NCBI GenBank assembly: GCA_038145405.1
Contig: JAYQPQ010000010.1
Location: forward strand, 1 to 36,790
Length of the DNA stretch: 36,790 bases
Reading direction: 5' to 3'
Source of the DNA: JAYQPQ01 sp038145405
GTDB taxonomy: Bacteria; Pseudomonadota; Gammaproteobacteria; Pseudomonadales; GM7GCV1
The stretch's first letter is position 1. The number at the start of each line of letters is the position of its first letter. The notes beneath the pieces are model-generated. The model was given only the letters and a program-made list of their open reading frames with translations. It was not told the origin of the DNA and ran no database searches. Below, piece by piece: positions 7,427-15,701 of the stretch. The position numbers were made by a program, and so were the translations under genes.

Positions 7427-8857
7427 GTGCACAAACCCCAGATCGACAAAAGCTTCTACGATGAGATGTTGACCAGTGAGGGTGGAGTGCGCCCCCACTA
7501 CGCATTTTACGATCAGTGGCTGCAGTCGATTGACCCTGAGATCATCCGCCAGCGTAGTCGCGAAGCCGACACGCTGTTCCATCGCGTCGGTATTACCTTT
7601 ACCGTCTACGGCGAAGATGAAAGCCGCGAACGCCTGATTCCCTTCGATATCCTGCCGCGCATTATTCCGGCCGACGAATGGGCCCAGATGGAGAAGGGGC
7701 TGAAGCAGCGCGTGACCGCGCTCAATATGTTCCTGCACGACATTTATCACGACCAGGATATTCTCAAGGCCGGACTCATTGCGCGGGAGCAAATCTTTAC
7801 CAACGACCAGTACCTGATCAATATGCAGGGTCTGGATCTGCCCAACCATACCTACACACACATCGCCGGCGTCGACATCATCCGCAACAACGACGGCGAG
7901 TTTTATGTGCTGGAAGACAACCTGCGCGTGCCCTCGGGCGTGTCCTACATGCTGCAGAACCGCCAGGCCATGATGCGTCTCTTCCCCGAACTGTTTAGCC
8001 AGCATCCGGTCGAGCCGGTAGGACACTATCCCTCGCTGCTGCTCAGTGCGCTGCGCCAGTCTTCCGAGGTGGATAACCCCTCGGTCGTGGTGCTCACTCC
8101 GGGGCGCTTCAACAGTGCCTATTTCGAGCACGCCTATCTGGCCCAGCAGATGGGGGTCGAGCTGGTCGAGGGCGCCGATCTGGTGGTAAAGGATGCCAAG
8201 GTTTACATGCGCACCACCTCCGGTCTGCAGCAGGTGCACGTCATCTACCGCCGCATCGACGACAAGTTTCTCGATCCACTGACCTTCCTGCCCGAGTCCA
8301 TGCTGGGTGTCCCTGGCCTGATGACGGCTTATCTAGAGGGCAATGTCATCCTGGCCAATGCGCCGGGCGCCGGCATTGGCGACGACAAGGCGATTTATCC
8401 TCACGTACCGGACATGGTGCGTTTTTATCTGGATGAAGAGCCGCTGCTGCACAACGTGAAGACCTGGAAGTGCCGCGATAAAAAAGATCTGAAATACGTG
8501 CTGTCTCACCTGGAAGAACTGGTGGTCAAGGAAGTCCACGGCGCCGGTGGCTACGGCATGCTGATTGGTCCCAAGGCCAGCAAAGAAGAGATTGAACGGT
8601 TCCGTGCCATTCTCAATAACCACCCGGAAAATTACATCGCCCAGCCGACGCTTTGCCTGTCGAGCTGTCCGATCTTTGTGGAGGAGGGCATTGCCCCGCG
8701 CCATATCGACCTGCGGCCCTTCGTGCTGACCGGCCGCGAGATCAATATCGTGCCTGGCGGTCTGACCCGGGTAGCACTGAAGGAGGGTTCGCTGGTGGTG
8801 AATTCGTCCCAGGGCGGCGGCACCAAGGATACCTGGGTACTCGAGGAAGACATCTAA
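7427..8857 (+). CDS. Circularly permuted ATP-grasp protein (DUF404/DUF407, COG2308)
   Basis: This 476-residue protein belongs to the circularly permuted ATP-grasp type 2 family, predicted amidoligases that join amino or peptide substrates using ATP. Conserved blocks seen are FTVYGEDE (about 61-68), VLEDNLRVPSGVSYML (about 161-176), KEVHGAGGYGMLIGP (about 369-383, glycine-rich nucleotide loop) and RHIDLRPFVL (about 424-433). The family length is near 470-480, so it is complete. GTG at 7427 is the start and its ribosome site is weak. Its TAA overlaps the ATG of the alpha-E gene. The trio with alpha-E and transglutaminase-like genes is a widespread conserved operon; the actual substrate remains unknown. 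Confidence 0.9.
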   Translation: MHKPQIDKSFYDEMLTSEGGVRPHYAFYDQWLQSIDPEIIRQRSREADTLFHRVGITFTVYGEDESRERLIPFDILPRIIPADEWAQMEKGLKQRVTALNMFLHDIYHDQDILKAGLIAREQIFTNDQYLINMQGLDLPNHTYTHIAGVDIIRNNDGEFYVLEDNLRVPSGVSYMLQNRQAMMRLFPELFSQHPVEPVGHYPSLLLSALRQSSEVDNPSVVVLTPGRFNSAYFEHAYLAQQMGVELVEGADLVVKDAKVYMRTTSGLQQVHVIYRRIDDKFLDPLTFLPESMLGVPGLMTAYLEGNVILANAPGAGIGDDKAIYPHVPDMVRFYLDEEPLLHNVKTWKCRDKKDLKYVLSHLEELVVKEVHGAGGYGMLIGPKASKEEIERFRAILNNHPENYIAQPTLCLSSCPIFVEEGIAPRHIDLRPFVLTGREINIVPGGLTRVALKEGSLVVNSSQGGGTKDTWVLEEDI

Positions 8858-9792
8858 TGTTGAGTCGACTGGCAGATCACCTGTTTTGGATGTCGCGCTA
8901 CCTCGAGCGCGCGGAAAACACCGTACGCATGCTGGACGTCGCCCAGGCCCTGGTGATGACCAACCCGGAGCTCAACCGCAGCACGCTCTTTGCTCCACTG
9001 GCGCACACCGGGCTCAATGATCTGTTCGAACAGCGCTACGACGAACTCAATCTGGTCAACCTGCTGCAGTTTTTCACCATGGACGAGCATAATCCCAGCA
9101 GCGTCTACCAGTGCTTCAAGCTGGCGCGCGAAAACGCCCATGCGGCGCGCGGCAAAATCAATATGGAAACCTGGGAGGGTATCAACTCGACCTGGCTGGA
9201 GATGCAGGCGCGACGCAATCGCGGGCTGCAGGGCTGGAACATCAATGAACTATTCGACTGGGTGAAAACCCGCTGCCATATCTACCGCGGCACTACCGGC
9301 GGAACCTTCGTGCGCACCGATGCCTATCAGTTCACCAAGCTGGGCAGTAGTCTGGAGCGTGCCGACAACACGGCGCGCATTCTGCTGGTGCGCTTCGGCG
9401 AGGACATGGATGATGAAGAGGATCTGCCGGGCACCGAGGACTATTACGCCCTGACCGCCTTGCTGCGCTCGATGAGCGTGTTCGAGGCCTATCAGGAGAT
9501 CTACCGCGGCGAGCTGGCGCCCGACAAGATTCTGGAAATGTTTATGTTTCGCGGCGATTTGCCGCGGTCGTTGCGCTGGTGCGTGGATAGCATCATGTCG
9601 ACCTTTCTGAAGATTGAAGGCAATGCCGGTATAGCGGTGAAGCGCCGCTGTGCCGAACTGAATGCCCGCCTGAGTTACGGTACGGTGGACGACCTGCGCG
9701 AGCAGGGCGTGGTCAGCTACCTGGAAAGTTTTCTGGACAGCATCCATGAGATCGGCGCAGGTATTCGAACCGAATATCTGGAGGCGGTGTGA
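8857..9792 (+). CDS. Alpha-E domain protein (DUF403, COG2307)
   Basis: This 311-residue all-helical soluble protein begins with the family hallmark MLSRLADHLFWMSRYLERAE. Later conserved parts are TGGTFVRTDAYQFTKLGSSLERADNTARILL and FMFRGDLPRSLRWCVDS. Its biochemical role is unknown; it almost always accompanies the circularly permuted ATP-grasp and a transglutaminase-like protein, and is thought to assist their predicted peptide or amide synthesis. The ATG at 8857 shares its A with the preceding TAA, and its TGA overlaps the next GTG, so the three genes are tightly coupled. An in-frame extension upstream to 8653 is only the shadow of the ATP-grasp gene. Confidence 0.9.
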   Translation: MLSRLADHLFWMSRYLERAENTVRMLDVAQALVMTNPELNRSTLFAPLAHTGLNDLFEQRYDELNLVNLLQFFTMDEHNPSSVYQCFKLARENAHAARGKINMETWEGINSTWLEMQARRNRGLQGWNINELFDWVKTRCHIYRGTTGGTFVRTDAYQFTKLGSSLERADNTARILLVRFGEDMDDEEDLPGTEDYYALTALLRSMSVFEAYQEIYRGELAPDKILEMFMFRGDLPRSLRWCVDSIMSTFLKIEGNAGIAVKRRCAELNARLSYGTVDDLREQGVVSYLESFLDSIHEIGAGIRTEYLEAV

Positions 9793-10574
9793 GGCTGACG
9801 ATAGATCACACCACCCGCTATGCATACGACGAGGAAGTACAACGCAGCCTGCAATTAGTTAGGCTGTTCCCGCACGATAATAACCGGCAGACCATCCTTA
9901 ACTGGCAGCTGACCCTGCCGGGTAGCTCCTACGAGCGACGCGACCCCTACGGCAACATTCTCTACGTGGTGAGCGTCGACAAGCCGCATAAGGAACTGGT
10001 CATCCGCGCGTCGGGTTCGGTGGATATCACTGCCGACGAGGTCAAACCCGACGCCATCGACCCTATCTATTTCCTGCGCTCCACCCGGCTTACCGAAGCC
10101 GATGAAGCCATTGCCGACTTTGTCGAGCAGCAGAAGCTGCCCAAGGTGCTGAACCGCTCTTCCATGATCGAACTCATGCATGCCCTGCGCGGTCGCATGG
10201 CCTATGTGTTGGGCAGCACCCAGGTTGACGAAACTGCGACCCAGGCCTTTGCCAAGGGGCAGGGGGTGTGCCAGGACTTTGTGCATATCTTTCTGGCTTG
10301 CAGCCGCTATCTGGGTGTGCCCGCGCGCTATCTCAGCGGCTACAGCTATTCCTGGGACAAGCAGAATCTGACCAGTCATGCCTGGGCCGAAATCTGGGTG
10401 CGCGGTGCCTGGCACACCTTCGACGTGGCCGATGGCCTCACCACGCCGGATCGCCATCTCAAGCTGGCCATGGGCCTGGATTATCTGGAAGCCTGCCCGG
10501 TGCGGGGCGTACGTTGGGGTGGAGAAGGGGAGACCATGACGGCCTTTGCCGAAGTTGAGCTGATGGGCGGCTAA
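9789..10574 (+). CDS. Transglutaminase-like cysteine protease family protein
   Basis: The 261-residue protein has the bacterial transglutaminase N-terminal beta domain (MRLTIDHTTRYAYDEEV, LFPHDNNRQ, DPYGNILYV) followed by a transglutaminase/protease core. A papain-like triad is visible: Cys161 in GQGVCQDF, His197 in SHAWAEIW and Asp212 in FDVADG. The N-terminus is cytosolic in appearance, with no signal peptide. GTG at 9789 overlaps the alpha-E stop. It could make or cleave amide bonds in the product of the ATP-grasp partner; direction is not known. Length and motifs are complete. Confidence 0.9.
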   Translation: MRLTIDHTTRYAYDEEVQRSLQLVRLFPHDNNRQTILNWQLTLPGSSYERRDPYGNILYVVSVDKPHKELVIRASGSVDITADEVKPDAIDPIYFLRSTRLTEADEAIADFVEQQKLPKVLNRSSMIELMHALRGRMAYVLGSTQVDETATQAFAKGQGVCQDFVHIFLACSRYLGVPARYLSGYSYSWDKQNLTSHAWAEIWVRGAWHTFDVADGLTTPDRHLKLAMGLDYLEACPVRGVRWGGEGETMTAFAEVELMGG

Positions 10575-10664
10575 GGCCTTTTTTGGCATTGTCGATTGGA
10601 GCCCAGAATTGTCGCGCTACGCCTCAGCGAGTAAAGTGCCCAGTCTCGACCCGGGACCCGCGCA

Positions 10665-11081
10665 TTGATCCACAGTCTGCGTAACAAGCGGCGCTTTTTA
10701 GCCAGTCTGGCCTTGCTGGCCATGCTGCTGCGCATCGCCGTTCCCAGCGGGTACATGCCGTCTGCCCTGGCCGATGGCTGGTACCTGAAACTCTGTTCCG
10801 ACGGCATTTCCAGTTCCGCCATGACGGCCCTGCTGGGACAGGAGGATCATAGTCATCACCATCATCACGGTGGCGACACTCAGAGCAGTGGTTCCGAGCA
10901 GGCCTTCGATCAATGTGATCTGGGCAGTGGCTTTGCCTCCGCTCTGGTTCTCCAGGAAAACAGCCTGGCTCTCGGACTGTTCATCCTTGTCTTTATTGCC
11001 GGGCTGCTGATTGCAGCACCGCTTCCGGGCAGATCCCGCCTCTATCTGGCCCGCGGGCCACCCCAAGCGCTCCAAATCTAA
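10665..11081 (+). CDS. His-rich membrane protein, DUF2946-like
   Basis: The 138-residue product has an N-terminal membrane segment (FLASLALLAMLLRIAVPSGYM), Cys44 in LKLCSDG, a histidine cluster DHSHHHHHGGD (residues 61-71), Cys84 in FDQCDLGSGFASA, and a second hydrophobic helix (about 101-121). This layout of LLR-x-PxGYMP, a Cys, a His stretch and a second Cys is that of DUF2946, small proteins often encoded beside TonB-dependent metal receptors. Metal binding is likely from the His and Cys residues; function is otherwise unknown. TTG at 10665 is the start and has only a weak ribosome site. The TonB receptor follows 62 bases downstream. Confidence 0.72.
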   Translation: MIHSLRNKRRFLASLALLAMLLRIAVPSGYMPSALADGWYLKLCSDGISSSAMTALLGQEDHSHHHHHGGDTQSSGSEQAFDQCDLGSGFASALVLQENSLALGLFILVFIAGLLIAAPLPGRSRLYLARGPPQALQI

Positions 11082-11143
11082 AACAACAACTTGAAGTGTT
11101 TTCGCAGCGCCTTGCGTGCTGCGTACTCTATTGGAGCTAAAAA

Positions 11144-13264
11144 ATGTTAGAACTCACCAAACCGAGTATCTGGTGGTCCGCCGCATTTCTGGCGGGATCT
11201 CTATTTGCGCTGTCATCCCAGTCTATTGGGCAGGATCACAGTAATCACCAAACCATGATGGAAGAACTGGTTGTTCAGGGGCAGGAACAACATCTGAATA
11301 CCGGCACTGGCGATGCATCCAGGCTGCTGCGTACCCAGGGCGTCGACTTTGCCAATGCGGGGGGTATTTCCAGCCTGCCCATTTTGCGTGGCATGAACGA
11401 CGACCGCATAAAATTATTGCTAGATGGTGCTGAGCTCACAGCGGCCTGTGCAAACCATATGAATCCGGCCCTTTCCTATATGGACGCCAGCCGCGTATCA
11501 CTAACCCAGGTTCTAGCCGGCACCACTCCGGTCAGTCTGGGAGGTGACAGCATTGCAGGAACCATTCTCATTCAATCCGAACAACCGGCTTATGCCGAAA
11601 GCAACCAAGGCTTCAGAACCAGCGGTTCTATTGGCTATTTCGGCCGTAGTAATAACGACAGTAACGGCGTAGCGATCAACTACTCAGTTGCAACTGAACG
11701 GGCCAGTCTGACTTATGGTGGTGCATTTGACGAAGCCGCAAGCTACCTGGCCGGCGACGGTGGCCGGGTCAACGACACTCTGTATCGAAGCGAGAATCAC
11801 GCGCTGACCCTTGGGTTGCAAGGCAGCGATCAATCCTTGCTGGTGAAAGCGTCGCGTCAGGAAGTTCCTTACCAAGGCTTCCCCAACCAATACATGGACA
11901 TGATAGACAACCAGAGCACCGGACTGATTCTGCAGTACGCAAGGAAATTTGCCTGGGGTGACCTGGACGCCCAGATTGATTGGCAGGGAGTCGATCATGA
12001 AATGGGTTTCTTCACCAGCGAAAAGCCCGGCACCATGCCGATGAATACAGAGGGTCGCGACCTTGGCTACGATCTGGCTGTGGACATGCCGTTCCGCGCA
12101 GGTTCACTGCGCTTCGGTCACGAATTTCATCGGTTTCAGACGGATGACTGGTGGCCCGCCGTTGCCGGTTCGATGATGATGGGGCCTAACGACTACATCA
12201 ACATCGACGATGGCGAGCGCACCCGCTTCGCCTATTATCTGGAAACCGAACAACTGCTTAGTGCCAAGTGGCACGGCGAACTCGGTGTTCGCTATGAGCG
12301 TGTGGTGATGGATGTCGGCGAAGCACAGCCCTACAACACCATGCCTGGCATGATGGGTATGAACATGGATGCCATGGCCGCCTCTGATTTCAACGCTCAA
12401 GATCATCGTCGCAATGACGACAATATCGACCTTACGGCAGTGTTGCACCATGCCTTCACTGATCGATTCACGCTCGAGTTTGGCTACGCCCGCAAGACAC
12501 GCTCGCCCAACCTTTACGAACGCTACAGTTGGGGACGCGGCACCATGGCGATGACCATGATCGGCTGGTTTGGAGACGCTAACGGTTATGTGGGAGATAT
12601 TGATCTGGATCCGGAAGCCGCTCACACCCTGAGCGCAGCCATTTCCTGGCGCGATGAAAGCCGCACCGGTGAGTTGACAGCCACCAGTTATTACACCCGC
12701 GTCAACAACTATATTGATGCTCGTCAGATCGGGACCTTTAATCCACGCATGGCTATGCAGGTCACGCGTCCATTGCTGCAGTTTACCAATATGGATGCTG
12801 TCATCTATGGGATTGATATTCAGGGGAGCTCAAGCTTGTTCAGTGGCCTGGAGCAGAACTTGCGCCTGAATGGCAAGCTGTCTTACACGCGTGGCGAACG
12901 GCGCAATGACGGTGGTGATCTTTACCGCATCATGCCACTCAACATCCAATTGGGGCTGGAGCACAGCTATAAAAACTGGAGCAACACCCTGCAGCTGAGT
13001 TGGGTGGATCGCAAAAAGCATGCGGATCCAGTGCGTTTGGAATCGCCAACCTCAAGCTACGTTCTACTTGACGTTGAGACTACCTATCAGTGGAGCAAAT
13101 TGACGCTGAGCCTGGGAATCCGAAATCTATTTGATCGCCAATACGAACTTCCTCTAGGTGGCGTCAATTTGGCTGGTTGGATGGCAGATGGAATGACCGG
13201 TCAGTTCGGCAATCTACCTGGCGAAGGCAGATCCGTTGATGTCAGTATCCGGTATGGATTTTAG
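11144..13264 (+). CDS. TonB-dependent outer-membrane receptor, probably for copper (OprC/NosA-like)
   Basis: This 706-residue outer-membrane receptor has a signal peptide (WWSAAFLAGSLFALSSQSIGQ), a TonB-box-like MEELVVQG (39-46), a plug domain (ILRGMNDDRIKLLLDGAEL; SLGGDSIAGTI) and a beta barrel ending in SVDVSIRYGF with a terminal Phe. The plug holds ACANHMNP at 101-108, so Cys102 and Met106 form a CxxxM like the copper site of Pseudomonas OprC. Further metal-type residues occur in DHSNHQTMM and in barrel loops (SMMMGPNDY, MPGMMGMNMDAM). It appears co-transcribed with the His-rich gene upstream; a ribosome site TTGGAG precedes ATG 11144. Its codon use looks more A/T-rich than neighbouring genes, a possible sign of transfer. 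TonB receptor is certain; the copper ligand is inferred. Confidence 0.87.
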   Translation: MLELTKPSIWWSAAFLAGSLFALSSQSIGQDHSNHQTMMEELVVQGQEQHLNTGTGDASRLLRTQGVDFANAGGISSLPILRGMNDDRIKLLLDGAELTAACANHMNPALSYMDASRVSLTQVLAGTTPVSLGGDSIAGTILIQSEQPAYAESNQGFRTSGSIGYFGRSNNDSNGVAINYSVATERASLTYGGAFDEAASYLAGDGGRVNDTLYRSENHALTLGLQGSDQSLLVKASRQEVPYQGFPNQYMDMIDNQSTGLILQYARKFAWGDLDAQIDWQGVDHEMGFFTSEKPGTMPMNTEGRDLGYDLAVDMPFRAGSLRFGHEFHRFQTDDWWPAVAGSMMMGPNDYINIDDGERTRFAYYLETEQLLSAKWHGELGVRYERVVMDVGEAQPYNTMPGMMGMNMDAMAASDFNAQDHRRNDDNIDLTAVLHHAFTDRFTLEFGYARKTRSPNLYERYSWGRGTMAMTMIGWFGDANGYVGDIDLDPEAAHTLSAAISWRDESRTGELTATSYYTRVNNYIDARQIGTFNPRMAMQVTRPLLQFTNMDAVIYGIDIQGSSSLFSGLEQNLRLNGKLSYTRGERRNDGGDLYRIMPLNIQLGLEHSYKNWSNTLQLSWVDRKKHADPVRLESPTSSYVLLDVETTYQWSKLTLSLGIRNLFDRQYELPLGGVNLAGWMADGMTGQFGNLPGEGRSVDVSIRYGF

Positions 13265-13281
13265 ATTTTAGTTGAAGAGAA

Positions 13282-13303
13282 CGGAGGGGCTTCGCCCCCT
13301 CCG
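13282..13303. terminator. Strong hairpin between convergent genes, probable bidirectional terminator
   Basis: CGGAGGGG (13282-13289) pairs perfectly with CCCCTCCG (13296-13303) across a six-base loop. It lies between the TonB receptor and the convergent DUF6524 gene. No T run follows on the plus strand; on the minus strand a pyrimidine-rich TTCTCTTC follows. Confidence 0.6.
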
Positions 13304-13339
13304 GTTCCGGCATAGCCGTTTCCATAGATGTGCAGCATC

Positions 13340-13762
13340 CTACCCCTCAATTTCGTCGGTATCGATCTGCCCGGACAGCCGCCGCTGGATATGGGACCAG
13401 GAGATGCCGATGGAGAGCACGCCGACCAGGATAATTTTCGCCAGCCAGCCGTAGAAGGACGCGCCTTCGCCGCGCAGCACACCCCAGTCGATAAGCAGCC
13501 AGAATAGGGCGATAAAGAACAACACCACCAGCAGGGTGCCGGGTCAGCCCGGGGCATTTTTGGTGGCACCCAGGTAGATCACCCAGCCGATCAGCAGCAC
13601 CACGCCAGCCAGCAATTTCAGCGCCAGTGGGCCAGTGTCGGCGGTGGTAGCCCAATGGTAGAAGGAAAATCCGGCCGGGTTAATGGTGAGAAACACCAGC
13701 AGCAGGGCGAAGAGGGCGCGCAGGGCAAAGCCGCTGGCGGTCAGTTCGTTTTTGTCGGCCAT
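13340..13762 (-). pseudogene. DUF6524-like membrane protein interrupted by an in-frame TGA
   Basis: Starting at ATG 13762 (AGGGGA upstream), the frame encodes MADKNELTASGFALRALFAL and two membrane helices to GATKNAPG, then meets TGA at 13546-13544. The same frame, unshifted, continues PGTLLVVLFFIALFWLLIDWG through WSHIQRRLSGQIDTDEIE to a TAG at 13342-13340. Together they give a normal full-length DUF6524 protein of about 140 codons (several membrane helices, C-terminal SWSHIRRRLSGQ-type motif). A single base change (for example CGA to TGA) explains it. It may be a recent pseudogene, a sequencing error, or a readthrough gene (UGA followed by C). The conserved second half without drift argues for very recent damage or readthrough. 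The function of the family is unknown. Confidence 0.78.
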
Positions 13763-13824
13763 GGGCGATTCCCCTTGCTAAAATGTCCATGCTAGCCAAG
13801 ACACTGCCCCGGAAGGAAGCCCTA

Positions 13825-14340
13825 TTGCCCAATCTCGTTTATTGTCCGGCTTGCGGCGCCGCCGCGCTGGAGGAATCGCCGGCCAAGCGCCTGCATTGCA
13901 GGGCCTGTGACGTGGTGCTCTATCTCAATGTGGCCGCTACAGCGTCTCTGGTGATGCGCCAGGGCAACTTTGTGCTGATGACTGAACGGGGTGCCGAACC
14001 GGCCAGGGGTCGTTATGATTTCCCCGGCGGCTTTGTGCAGCCGGGCGAGAGCCTGGAGCAGGGCCTGCGGCGCGAATTGCGCGAAGAGCTGGATTTTGAG
14101 CCGGGCGATTTTCGCTACCTGATGTCGACGCCGAGTCGCTATCCCTATCGCGACCTGGACTATGATCTTTGCGATGCCTATTTCATTCTCGATCTGGATC
14201 AAAGGCCCGCATTCATGGTGGCGGATGATGTAGCCGGATGCGCCTGGATGGCGCTCGATGCATTGCGGCCAGACCAGGTATCCTTCCCATCCGTTTGGAA
14301 AGTAATTCAATATTTACAAAAAGATATAGATAAAACCTAA
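13825..14340 (+). CDS. Nudix hydrolase with N-terminal zinc ribbon
   Basis: This is a soluble pyrophosphohydrolase of 171 residues. A zinc ribbon (CPAC at 7-10 and CRAC at 25-28) precedes the Nudix fold, whose box runs from G69 as GFVQPGE...RELREEL; the box glycine near its end is Asp. The substrate is a nucleoside diphosphate derivative (NAD(H)- or ADP-ribose-like), not resolvable by eye. I prefer TTG at 13825, preceded by GGAAGGAAG (13811-13819), which begins the protein just before the ribbon. ATG at 13783 has no ribosome site and would leave only 20 bases to the divergent DUF6524 start. The RDD gene follows 23 bases downstream. Confidence 0.82.
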   Translation: MPNLVYCPACGAAALEESPAKRLHCRACDVVLYLNVAATASLVMRQGNFVLMTERGAEPARGRYDFPGGFVQPGESLEQGLRRELREELDFEPGDFRYLMSTPSRYPYRDLDYDLCDAYFILDLDQRPAFMVADDVAGCAWMALDALRPDQVSFPSVWKVIQYLQKDIDKT

Positions 14341-14363
14341 TCTAAAATATACATAGGAAAACG

Positions 14364-14885
14364 ATGCAGGCACCCGAACAGTCGTCGCTCAACGACGCTA
14401 CCTCAGCCACGCCGAACTTCCCCCTGGCCGGACGCGGACAGCGGTTGCTGGCCAAGATTCTGGACGGCCTGGCCGAAGGCATTCCCATGATACCCATCGC
14501 TATCTATCTGGGACTGGCAGACTACTTCCGCGCTGTGACCGCGGAGGAGATGGTGGTGATTCCGATCAAGCTTGTATTGCAGCTGGCCGTGGCCAAGTTC
14601 GTGGTGCACCTGCTGATGCAGGGCTATCTGCTGTATTTCTACGGTCAAACCATCGGTAAGCGGCTCATGGGTATCGCCATCGTCAATCGGCAGGATCGCG
14701 TGCCTAGCTTTAACCGCATCATCGGCTTGCGCTACCTGCCGTTCTATGCCGCCAGCCAGATTCCCTGGGTGAGCAGCCTGGCCCTGCTCGACTTGCTCTT
14801 TATTTTCCGCGAGGACCGGCGCTGCCTGCACGACCTGTTGGCGGACACGCGCGTGATCGATGTCAGTAGCCGCATGAACGGCTAA
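14364..14885 (+). CDS. RDD family membrane protein
   Basis: A 173-residue inner-membrane protein with an RDD domain: it has RLLAKILDGLAEGIP near residue 30 (the R and D of the family name), a glycine-rich block TIGKRLMGIAIV, and a final DRRCLHDLLADTRVI. Three or four hydrophobic segments are visible (IPMIPIAIYLGLADYF, FVVHLLMQGYLLYFY, IPWVSSLALLDLLFIF). RDD proteins are of unclear function; some act in ion or compatible-solute transport. TAGGA precedes ATG 14364. Its TAA overlaps the stop of rsmE on the other strand. Confidence 0.87.
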   Translation: MQAPEQSSLNDATSATPNFPLAGRGQRLLAKILDGLAEGIPMIPIAIYLGLADYFRAVTAEEMVVIPIKLVLQLAVAKFVVHLLMQGYLLYFYGQTIGKRLMGIAIVNRQDRVPSFNRIIGLRYLPFYAASQIPWVSSLALLDLLFIFREDRRCLHDLLADTRVIDVSSRMNG

Positions 14886-15613
14886 GCGTTATCCCGTCCC
14901 AACTGCAAGCGGCCTGCCATATAGGGTAGGGCAGTCTCAACGCGCAGTATGCGGCGCCCCAGCTGTACTGATGTGACGCCCAGATGGTCCAGCAGCTCTA
15001 ACTCAAAGGGCACCCAGCCGCCCTCGGGGCCAATCATGAGGTTACAAGGCGTTGAGCCCACCGCCGGGCAGGGCGTCGAACCGCGCGGGTCGGCCAGGTA
15101 GGTCGGTCGATCGGTCTGCAGGCTGGGCAGCAGGTCTTCGGCAAAGGGCCGAAAGCGTCGTTGCAGATGCACGCGCGGCATAAGAATATCCACTGCCTGT
15201 TCCAAGCCCAGCAACAACTGGGTATGCATTTTCTGCTGTTCCAGATCCGGGCTCTGCCAGTAGCTTTTTTCCACCCGCTCGGAGTGAATCAGGTGGATGT
15301 CTTTAAAGCCTAGGGCGGCAGCGGTCTGCAGGGTGCGGCGCAAAACCGGCGGTCGCGGCAGAGCCAGAATCAGCTGACAGGCCAGGGGTGCAGGTGGCTT
15401 GAGTGCCGGATCGAGGCGATAGGCAACCACGCTCTGGTGATAGTCCGTTCCCAGCACCTCGGCATGACCCATGCTGTGATCCAGCACGCCAGCACGCAGC
15501 AGATCGCCAGGCTTGGCTTTGAGGATTTTGCGCAAGTGTTCGTGGCGTCGTCCGGAGAGTCGCGTGTGACCCGCTGCGTCGAGTTCGCTAGGACTGAGTA
15601 TCAAGAGGTTCAT
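14882..15613 (-). CDS. rsmE: 16S rRNA (uracil(1498)-N(3))-methyltransferase RsmE
   Basis: RsmE methylates U1498 of 16S rRNA in the assembled 30S subunit using SAM. The 243-residue protein has an N-terminal PUA-like part (RLSGRRHEHLRKILKAKPGD) and a SPOUT/trefoil-knot methyltransferase domain with LALPRPPVLRRTLQTAAALG, the SAM-loop MIGPEGGW and the C-terminal LGRRILRVETA. The start ATG at 15613 gives MNLLILSPSELD, the normal RsmE opening; the frame extends 19 codons upstream without a better start. It is convergent with the RDD gene and divergent from the response regulator. Confidence 0.95.
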   Translation of the reverse strand: MNLLILSPSELDAAGHTRLSGRRHEHLRKILKAKPGDLLRAGVLDHSMGHAEVLGTDYHQSVVAYRLDPALKPPAPLACQLILALPRPPVLRRTLQTAAALGFKDIHLIHSERVEKSYWQSPDLEQQKMHTQLLLGLEQAVDILMPRVHLQRRFRPFAEDLLPSLQTDRPTYLADPRGSTPCPAVGSTPCNLMIGPEGGWVPFELELLDHLGVTSVQLGRRILRVETALPYMAGRLQLGRDNA

Positions 15614-15701
15614 GGCCGTCCAAAAAAAATGAAAATTGCTTAACTTGCCAATAGCCCACTGCTGTCTCACGCTAGAGGAACTCTGCCAGACCGGGACTTA
15701 C

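Noticed and set aside
7337..8239. A 300-codon minus-strand frame opposite the ATP-grasp gene
   Set aside because: It is a codon-bias shadow of the well-conserved ATP-grasp gene and spans the boundary of two real genes.
11107..11125. Imperfect hairpin GCAGCGC...GCGTGCTGC just before the TonB receptor gene
   Set aside because: Pairing is interrupted, there is no T run, and it lies between genes that appear co-transcribed; too weak to call an attenuator.
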